Of a DNA stretch of 64,000 nucleotides, positions 56,674-64,000 are shown piece after piece. Position 1 is the stretch's first letter. Each line of letters starts with the position of its first letter. The stretch is taken from the NCBI GenBank assembly GCA_000697055.1, contig JNDT01001125.1, forward strand, positions 1-64,000. The letters are read 5' to 3'. The notes beneath the pieces are model-generated. The model was not told the DNA's origin. It did not search any database and was given only the letters and a program-made list of their open reading frames with translations. Position numbers and translations under genes: made by a program. This DNA comes from Saksenaea vasiformis B4078. Taxonomy: Eukaryota > Mucoromycota > Mucoromycetes > Mucorales > Saksenaeaceae.

Positions 56674-58491
56674 TGCAAAATTTGCCTTTTCTTTTTTCTT
56701 CCTTCCTTCCTTTTTCTTTTTGTTGTTCTTTTATTGTTAGATTTTTGTTGTCTATTATTGGAGTTATCATCATCATCTCCCTATGATATAGAAAATTAAA
56801 ACAAAACGCAGCATTTGGCTGCAATCTTTTTTTTTTCTTCTTAAACAGAAAAAAAAATCTGAAGACTATTTGGGTTTTCGATCTTGTGCAATTAGATTTC
56901 CGTCGTTCATTACCCGAAGCGAAGAAAGGGTCCAGTTAGCGCTGATGCCTGCAATTGGTTCAATTAGGAAATGATATATTATATGAGCATTATCCATAAA
57001 GAGTTAGTGTCTTAGTCGACTACTTTCATGCAACGTGTCATGTTCGCTTTTCCCACCTACGAACTCAACTACCTCGTTCTTCGATCTTTTGTTGAATATT
57101 TCCCTCCACACATTCAGATTCTGCCTGTCTCACGGAAAGGCTACCGTCATTTCTCATGATTTTTGACGAAGAGAGCAGCAGCAGAAGAAGAGAAGAAAAA
57201 GATGGAGGAAATCTCCTTGTTTCACCGAAGCAGCAATCTCCCCAAGGATCGAATGAAGACGATTCGTACAAAAATATCGCTACCACACCATGGATAGTTA
57301 CTGGTGTGGAACTTACCAGAACATCTGCTGGATATCGCAAGGCAGCACATCAGCCCAGTAATAGGGCTCCTAGTGTCAAATCGAGCTATTACTGTGAACC
57401 GTACCGTTAGGAGCCCTACTCTGGAACGCTTGACAAAGATTTAGATTGGAAAGACCATGAATACCTGGTGTTATCGAGCGTGACAAAAAAGATTGAGTTG
57501 GTGGACTCGGTTGAGCGCGCCAAGGCAATCGATGAAACTGCAGAAACTGGCCCGTGATTTGCATCCCGCAAAGAAAGTCATGGTGAAAGGGTTCATCGGC
57601 GCGTAAGCCAAAAAAGGGAAAGAAATCTATACTTTGTTCTCGCTTTTGTTTTCAATGAAAGGTGAATCTATTTTCTGGAAAGAGTGTATCGTTTTGCACA
57701 TTTCGGAAAAGTTGCGGTACATGATTACTAAGCAATCGCCGTCAGATCAAATCTTCCCATTTCTAAATAGGACAGAAGGGCGAGTATGTACAGCTCTGGT
57801 AGTGCGCAGTGATAATCTTTGCTTAACAGAAAGTTGTACAGTGCAAGCAGCAACTGGGGGAATACGCATGGAAAGGAAATAAGCTTTTTAACCTAGGCAA
57901 CTTGTTTTCACTTCAGAAACGATCCTCTTTTCAATGTACAAATTACATTTTTCTTGTCCTACGCCGCCTAGCATGAGAAATCACTTTCAATTAGGTTCAC
58001 GCATATTCAATGCTGAAGGAATGCCTCGTCTCCTGTAAATAGGGGGCAGGCAATGACGACTGACTTGCTTGGTAGCTGGATCAGAAAACATCGGAGCTGC
58101 TTCAGAAGGTTGCACGACATGGCTGGTTCACAATATTTTTCAATCCCGCTATCGAAACAACTTTATCATACTTCAAAAGATATTGGATTGAACTGCCCAT
58201 GTAACTTCCTGTTCGCAAATCGCCTGTAAACCATGAAGTTCATTCCGATTAATGATCATAGTGGCGAGTGCAATGGGGTTTCCTGGCATTTTTCATCGGG
58301 AATCTGTATGAAACTTTTTTAATATTACCTTCCAATCAAAAACCTTGCAGCTGGAGAATCCAGACATTGGTTTTCTTTCTTTCTTATCCAGCCAGCCGAG
58401 TGCAGTTCGGACTTAATAACCGGTTACGTTCTGACGAAACATGAGCACGTAACTTTGTTTCTCTTCTCTTCTCTTTTTCTTTTCCACTATC
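56674..58491. other. Intergenic region, no gene supported
   Basis: 1.8 kb between the carrier stop and the bZIP start. A plus frame at 57156-57410 and one at 57634-57882 are open but have no domain; I could not join them by introns into a sensible protein. A 10-bp inverted repeat (AGGGCTCCTA at 57363, TAGGAGCCCT at 57408) could form a hairpin. The last 40 bp before the bZIP ATG are CT-rich. Confidence 0.5.
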
Positions 58492-59797
58492 ATGAATAAC
58501 GACGGCCATTTCGATCCACATGCCATGTCCAATCTGGCAGATCCTGGTTTCGAGTGGGATTTCGCTGCGCTAAAGAGTGATCCCGAAACACAGGCTTTGT
58601 TCTCACTAGCCCTACCGGGAACGGTTCCTTCACTTAACGCTGCGAATGAAACCGAGAAGCGCAAATTTGACGAACTCGACTTGAATATACAAAGCAGAGA
58701 GTCATGTAAGCGTCCCCTTCATAAAATACGATGCTGAACACAAATTGAATAAAGCCCCCGGAGATAACAACCGTACATCGTCCAGCGATGAAGGATCAAC
58801 GGCGACAGCAAAGACGTCCTCTACGAAACGACCGGGAAGAAAACCAATTAACAAAGCTCCCGATAATGCAAGTAGTATTATAGAAAAAAAAAATACGGTG
58901 AGGTTGTAGAACGATGCACTCATACTATAACAGGAATCATCGGATCCGAAATCAAAGCGCAAGGCGCAAAATCGAGCTGCACAGCGAGCGTTCCGTGAGC
59001 GCAGAGAAAACTACGTCCGCGAACTCGAGGAACGAGTCAAAGAACTGGAAAAGGGCAGCGCAGAACCATCCGATGAACTGCTCAAGGAAAATGAAAAATT
59101 GAAAGAAACGATCAAGAAATTACAGGCAGAAAACACTGTTCTTGGAAGCGCTGCTTCCTCCTTCGATATTGCTCTCTCTAAATTAACAGATGCGCTTGAT
59201 CGACCCAGTGCACGCCCACAAAAACTCATAAAAACGGGTGCTGCGAATGACTCCTTTTTGGCAACGTCGTCGCCGCCCGCCCTACGACATGACTCAACAA
59301 CCAGTGATGGCTCTCCTTCGTCTGCTAGAAGCGGCATCATGTCACCAGAGACACATGGAGCGTTAGGAGGCTTTGACTTGGGTCTACCGAGCTATGCTTT
59401 GAATTCGTTCACATACGACTCAGAACAACTTGGAAAATCGGACGCTTTTAATACATATCGTGATCCTACGCTTGATCAGACGGCCTTGCTTTTCGGCAAT
59501 GACTGGACCGATTATCCTGCATCCTACTCATTGAATACGGATGAACTCGATCCAGCACTGTTTGATGCGCTTGAACCGGAACCTGCCAAGGAAGAAGAGG
59601 AAAGAGGCCCATGTGGACAGTCAACCCTATCTCATGATGCGGTGACGCGAGCCTGGGATAAGCTTGCAGACCATCCACGCTTCGAAGAAATCGATATCAA
59701 TGTACTTTGTGATGAAATGAAGAAGAAGGCGACTTGCAATGCCAACCATGAGCAAGAACTTCACAAAGTCGTTGACAAATTGTATCCCGCTCAGTGA
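58492..59797 (+). CDS. AP-1-like bZIP transcription factor (Yap1/Pap1 type, 406 aa)
   Basis: Redox/stress transcription factor family. Exons 58492-58705, 58755-58897, 58934-59797; introns of 49 bp and only 36 bp (GTGAGG...AACAG, with an ACTATAAC branch-like motif). The basic region is RKAQNRAAQRAFRERRENYV (about 127-146), with the QNRAAQRAFR signature of fungal AP-1, and a leucine zipper to about 180. The C-terminus has Cys346, Cys378 and Cys387. The pair in LCDEMKKKATC has the 9-residue spacing of the Yap1 C620/C629 pair, and the surrounding hydrophobics can serve as a Crm1 export signal. No cysteine occurs anywhere before 346, so the N-terminal cysteine-rich domain used by Yap1 for its peroxide disulphide is absent. 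Possible poly(A) signal AATAAA at 59876. Confidence 0.93.
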
Positions 59798-61144
59798 GTG
59801 TATTTTTATGTAGTTGTTCCTTTTTTTTTCTTCTTTGTTGTTTTCTGATGTTATTGGCATGGTTTTGTTTCATATAATAAATGGGTACTGAATATAAAGA
59901 AAGTGAACGTAATGAATTACACATTTGTTTAACAATGTAACGTTGAATCTAGCACAGACCACGTATGAGAAGGGAAGATAGACGTCGACAGCGGAGCACA
60001 TGCATGAAAAATCTGCCACGTATGTTGAGGAATCGTCGTACGCCTATGTTTTGCTTGGAATACTTTGTAGGTGGCAACAGGAAACTTCAAACTGAAAAAC
60101 AAAAACAGGCTGATAATAACACACGCATAAAAACTTGTTGCTGCTTTATTTAAGAGATCATAAGAGTTACGGCCATAATGATGCATGCTAAAGAAACATA
60201 TGGACTTAATCGTTCTCCAATGCGCGCCGCTTTCCAGAATAATCCTAGTACACTGAACCAGCGAGATGAGCTCTTTTTTCGAAGATGAATGAAGTAAAAA
60301 AGGAAAAGGTTTACCCTGTTTTATTGCGATCAATCAAGGATGGTGCTTGCGCTCGAACATAAGTGCATGTGCAAATCAGTAACAAAGCTACAAGAAGAAG
60401 TGACTGGAAGTTGAAAATGGCAGACTGATACACAGACGGGTTAAAAATGCGCGGTAACGACAAGATGCCACCCTACCATCTTCAAGCGATTCAAAAAGAT
60501 AAGCCAGTCAAGCTTCGGCAATGGAGGGACAATTTGAATTCAACGGTGCTTTCGGGCACCACCCTCGGACACTCTCGGACACATCATCTCTAACTGGTGA
60601 CAGACCGCCACACCGCCAGATCAAGATCGTGTTGCAAAGAAGACATCGTCACCACATTCCTTCAGTGGTACGACTTTGGCTAGGAAAATTCACTGGTACA
60701 TACTCGACAGTAATTTGCGGTTTGATAGATAGCAGGAGTCACTTTGTAGTTACAGTTTCAAAGAGCTTTGATCAAAGGTAAAAACAGTTATTACTTCCAA
60801 AGGCTTTTTCTCTAAAATGAAGACGTAACTGACCTCATGGTTAGATAGTAACAATGGTCTACACGCGAACTACGCCTTTTTAGAGAACTGAGACGGTCTC
60901 AGGTTTTCGCCCATGTGCTTTCTATTTGAACAGAATGCTTCGTATTCGATAGTCAGACATTTTTTCATTCGATTCTTTGACCGGTAGCAGAGTTTATTAT
61001 ACTGCAATCACACACGCACTCTGTAACATGGTCCAAGTGGGTTTTGTGTGGCTATGTCTAGATTAGTCGGGGATCCACGCGGATTACCCACACGCCAAGG
61101 CAATCATAAATTTAAGCACAGCTCTTTTGTGAAAGCTTATCGAA
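59798..61144. other. Intergenic region, no gene supported
   Basis: 1.35 kb between the bZIP stop and the EH-domain gene. Short frames at 59965-60153, 59929-60333 (minus), 60521-60781 and 61048-61320 lack domains; the last is an out-of-frame shadow of the next gene's first exon. No RNA gene or repeat was recognised. Confidence 0.5.
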
Positions 61145-64000
61145 ATGCAGAGTACCTTGTGGGAGACGCAGCTAAACCCCCAAGAATTACAATTCTACAA
61201 CCTAGCATTTCAACACGTTTCGACTCATTCAACAGAAGGGCGGGTCAATGCGCAAAAGGCGTACGAGCTTTTTGCAAGCTCGAAGTTACCACCTCAAAAG
61301 TTGTCCGAGGTAGACCATGACCAGCCCATCGCCAGCATAATATAACATTCTATAATTTGCAGATATGGGATGCTGCTGATGAACATGCTACTGGAGGACT
61401 GGACAGACGTGGTTTTTTCATCGCACTCAAGTTGATCGCGTGTGCTCAGCACCAGGTAACACCTTCAGCGCCTGTTCTATCCACTGGTAAGTGCCGAGAA
61501 AAAATAATAGATAATTAAAACGCTTACCAATGAAAATGTTCAAAGTGGTCCCTCTCCCTCGATTGGAATTGGAAGAAGAGGGCGACATCATCTCTGCCAA
61601 GGATCGAGCGAAGTACTCTCGTATTTTTCATGCATCCAATCCTTCCAATGGGATACTCAGTGGCGAGAGTGCTAAGGCAGTATTTACAAGGTCAAGACTT
61701 CCTGTGGATACACTTGCCCATATATGGTTCGTTTGCTTTCATAAAGCTATGCAAAGCACTGAGCATATCACCTCTATAGGAGTTTAGCAGATGTTCGAAA
61801 AACGGGATCTTTAAATCAAATAGAGTTTATTATTGCCATGCATTACATAGCTCGCTGCATGGCCGGGAAAAAAGTCTTGCCTGAGCAGATTCCAACACGG
61901 GTAGCTTTATCTGCAGCAGGAAAATCGATCAAATCTTCGGAGTTTTCGCCTCTGCCTGGAGCACCAGCTGAAACTTGGAAGACTGATCCCAAGGAAAGAG
62001 AACAATATAAAACACTATTCAATCACTTGGATCCTCATCGAACTGGAGCTATTCAAGGTAAAACAAGAGAAAAAAAAAAGAAAGAAGGTGGCACTGAATT
62101 ATAAACAGCCTATGATGCTGTTAGGTTTTTCCGGGACTCCATGTTATCCGAGTCTGACCTCGCAACGATTTGGGACATGTCGGACACACAGGATCGTGGC
62201 CAACTATCATTCGACGAGTTTTGTATTGCTATGCACCTTATTCGTAGGCGTGGTGGAGGCAATACCTTACCAAAATTCATTCCTCCAGGTTTAACGTTGG
62301 CAACGCAACAGGAAGAAGGTAGATGTAGGGAGTTTGGAAGAGGCAGCGCTTATACCTTTTTTTCTTACAGCGAAACCGTCGCCTGAGATGGTCGGTAAGG
62401 TTGATACAGGAAACACACCAAGCGAAGCGCATCAAGCAGAAGAAGACCTTGCACTGCGTGTACAAAATTTACGCAACGCTGCCGCAGAGCAGGCTGAGGA
62501 TTTGGAAACGTGGAGGAAGAAGGCACAAGTTCAGCAGTCTGTTGTTCGTCAGCTAGAGGAGGAGGAGAAAAAACTTTTAGCCGGGATACGCAGCTGCCAA
62601 GAAGAAATGACAAGATTGCGCATGGTTGTAGAAGAAAGCAGGAAGAAAGAGGAACAAATAAAACAGCGCATTTTGATTTTGCGAGGAGATCATCAACAAT
62701 TGCAATCAACAGTGGATAATTTGGAAGAAGAGCAGCATCAACAACAGGAACGGATCTCTCTGCAACAAGACCAATTGGATGCATTAGAGGAAAGGCAGAA
62801 AGAACCCGTGCATGAACCTGGTATGTAACTACTTATTCGAGTATTTCCGTTATAACATTTTTTCTCTCTTTCTTTCTTTTAGCGTCTCCATCCGTTCAAA
62901 AATCGACATCCCGTCCTCCACCTCCACCTCCGAAAAGCAAACATCACAGTCGCCGAAGTATCAATGAACGCACACTTACAACTGGAAAAAGACCACCCGC
63001 ACCTCCACCGCCTAAGAGACGGAGCTTACCGGGAACACCAGCTACGGTTGAACCATTAAAACCTACGACAACAACAACTGACGCTGAATCTGGAACTGAG
63101 AGAATTCCGTACGTGGCAGAGAATGGTGTATCCTTGCCAGTTCCTGAAGATGAGAGCCGTGCAGACGTACCTAAGGACAGGGATGATTCAGTGGAGGATC
63201 TTTCCATCTCAGACGCTAGAGCTGCGCCTGTACAAGAAAGTCTTGGCAAGGATTTGGACAAGCATCAGCTTGAAGACAAGGTCGAGGTAACACCAGAGGA
63301 CCACCACCTGCCAGCTCAGAATATCACCAATCAGCTTGAAGAAAAGGTCGAGATAGCAACAGGGGAAGACTTGTCAGCTTCAAATATCACCAATGACAAG
63401 ACACAAGGAGATGATGTGAGTCCTGCTGTTGACACTGTAAGCGGCCAGGCTGGTGGAAAGACTTCGACTCCAGTAGGTCACGAAACAACCGATACCGCTC
63501 CTTGTTTAGAAAAGGAGCGAGATAGTGGAGGCGAACAATCGAATGAAGATATGGCAATGACTGGAACGTCTACCAAGCAAGCTGAGGATATATTGGAAGA
63601 GACTCGCCCTGAACATGAGCAAAAGGCAGTCGAGCCATCATATACCAAGGAAGAAAGTATTAGTGAGCATGATGCTGCGAAAGACAAAGAAAATGCAGAA
63701 ATCAGCCTGGATGCAAAGAAGGACTCGTCACTAGATGACATGTCGAAACAAGAAGAATCAGTAGTACAACAAGAAGAACACCAGAGTGACCAGGATCAAG
63801 CGCACCCTTCTCATGTAACACCCATTAGCGATGTAGAAAATGCGAACAAAAAAGAGCCCACCCCCGTCTTGACGGAAGGGCCATCAGTACAGGATGAACA
63901 TGGCTGTAGCACGGAAGATTTCAAGGATGTACAGCAGCAGAAGTTGGACAATAAGAAAACTGACGCAAAACGCGAACCTAATGCAATCACCGGCTCTACT
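61145..64000 (+). CDS. Ede1/Eps15-like EH-domain endocytic scaffold, 3' truncated by window
   Basis: Early-acting clathrin-endocytosis scaffold binding NPF-motif adaptors. Exons: 61145-61309, 61363-61486, 61546-61726, 61780-62057, 62109-62318, 62371-62820, 62883 to beyond 64000; introns 51-62 bp, all in phase. EH1 spans about 5-95 (RVNAQKAYELFASSKLP; IWDAADEHATGGLDRRGFFI). EH2, about 110-200, includes SLADVRKTGSLNQIEFIIAM, and EH3, about 250-330, includes IWDMSDTQDRGQLSFDEFCI. A long coiled coil (about 350-500: VVRQLEEEEKKLL, EEEQHQQQERISLQQDQLDA) follows, then proline-rich stretches (RPPPPPPKSK, RPPAPPPPKRR) and an acidic, Ser/Glu/Asp-rich tail. About 842 residues are visible and the frame is open at the window end. 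The third intron starts GTTCGT, a non-consensus donor. Any C-terminal UBA domain, as in Ede1, would lie outside. Confidence 0.93.
63266..63394 (+). repeat. 66-bp in-frame tandem duplication in the EH-domain gene tail
   Basis: Two adjacent units (63266-63331 and 63332-63394) encode QLE(D/E)KVE ... NITN. The second unit is 3 bp shorter. Substitutions separate them, but the frame is kept. Confidence 0.8.

Overview
The window is nuclear DNA of a filamentous fungus, most likely an early-diverging one (Mucoromycota). The evidence is many short introns (about 35-97 bp; GTAAGT-like donors, CTAAC/CTTAC branch sites, TAG/CAG acceptors), fungal-specific genes (translation elongation factor 3, Opi3, Ste50-type adaptor, AP-1/Yap1-type bZIP, NADH glutamate synthase) and genes that Dikarya usually lack (presenilin, a BEACH-WD40-FYVE protein of WDFY3 type, a DNMT1-type DNA methyltransferase with RFTS and BAH domains). 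Splice models were built by hand. Reading frame was checked arithmetically across every intron, and exon coordinates are in the evidence fields.

Layout. 1-2.9 kb: gene-poor DNA with decayed repeats. 2.9-8.5 kb, minus strand: small orphan gene, Glu-rich protein, mitochondrial ribosomal protein uL2m, and a UFD1-domain/TRAF-zinc-finger protein. From 9.0 kb, plus: a single-domain response regulator. 10.1-17.7 kb, minus: NADH-glutamate synthase and a SANT/coiled-coil orphan. 18.4-21.5 kb: a broken pogo/Fot1-like transposon split by unrelated DNA and sharing a repeat with 0.7-0.95 kb. 22.7-27.0 kb, minus: DNMT1-like methyltransferase. 27.4-28.1 kb: local tandem and direct repeats. 28.3-30.5 kb, plus: a ten-exon protein with a possible PD-(D/E)XK nuclease core. 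31.5-33.2 kb, plus: presenilin, convergent with OPI3 (minus, 33.2-34.0 kb). 34.9-52.5 kb, plus: Ste50-like SAM/RA adaptor, EF-3 and a 42-exon BEACH protein. 52.6-53.4 kb, minus: GNAT acetyltransferase. From 54.6 kb, plus: mitochondrial aspartate/glutamate carrier, AP-1-like bZIP factor, and an Ede1/Eps15-like EH-domain endocytic protein that runs off the window.

No operon-like logic is expected or seen. Functional themes are nitrogen and amino-acid metabolism (glutamate synthase, aspartate/glutamate carrier, GNAT acetyltransferase), membranes and trafficking (Opi3, presenilin, BEACH-FYVE, Ede1), signalling and stress (response regulator, Ste50-like, AP-1) and genome control (DNMT1 some 1.1 kb from transposon debris). 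The most notable items are the intact presenilin with both catalytic aspartates, the RFTS-BAH-BAH DNMT1, the possible nuclease family protein, and an AP-1 factor that keeps the C-terminal cysteine motif but has no N-terminal cysteines.
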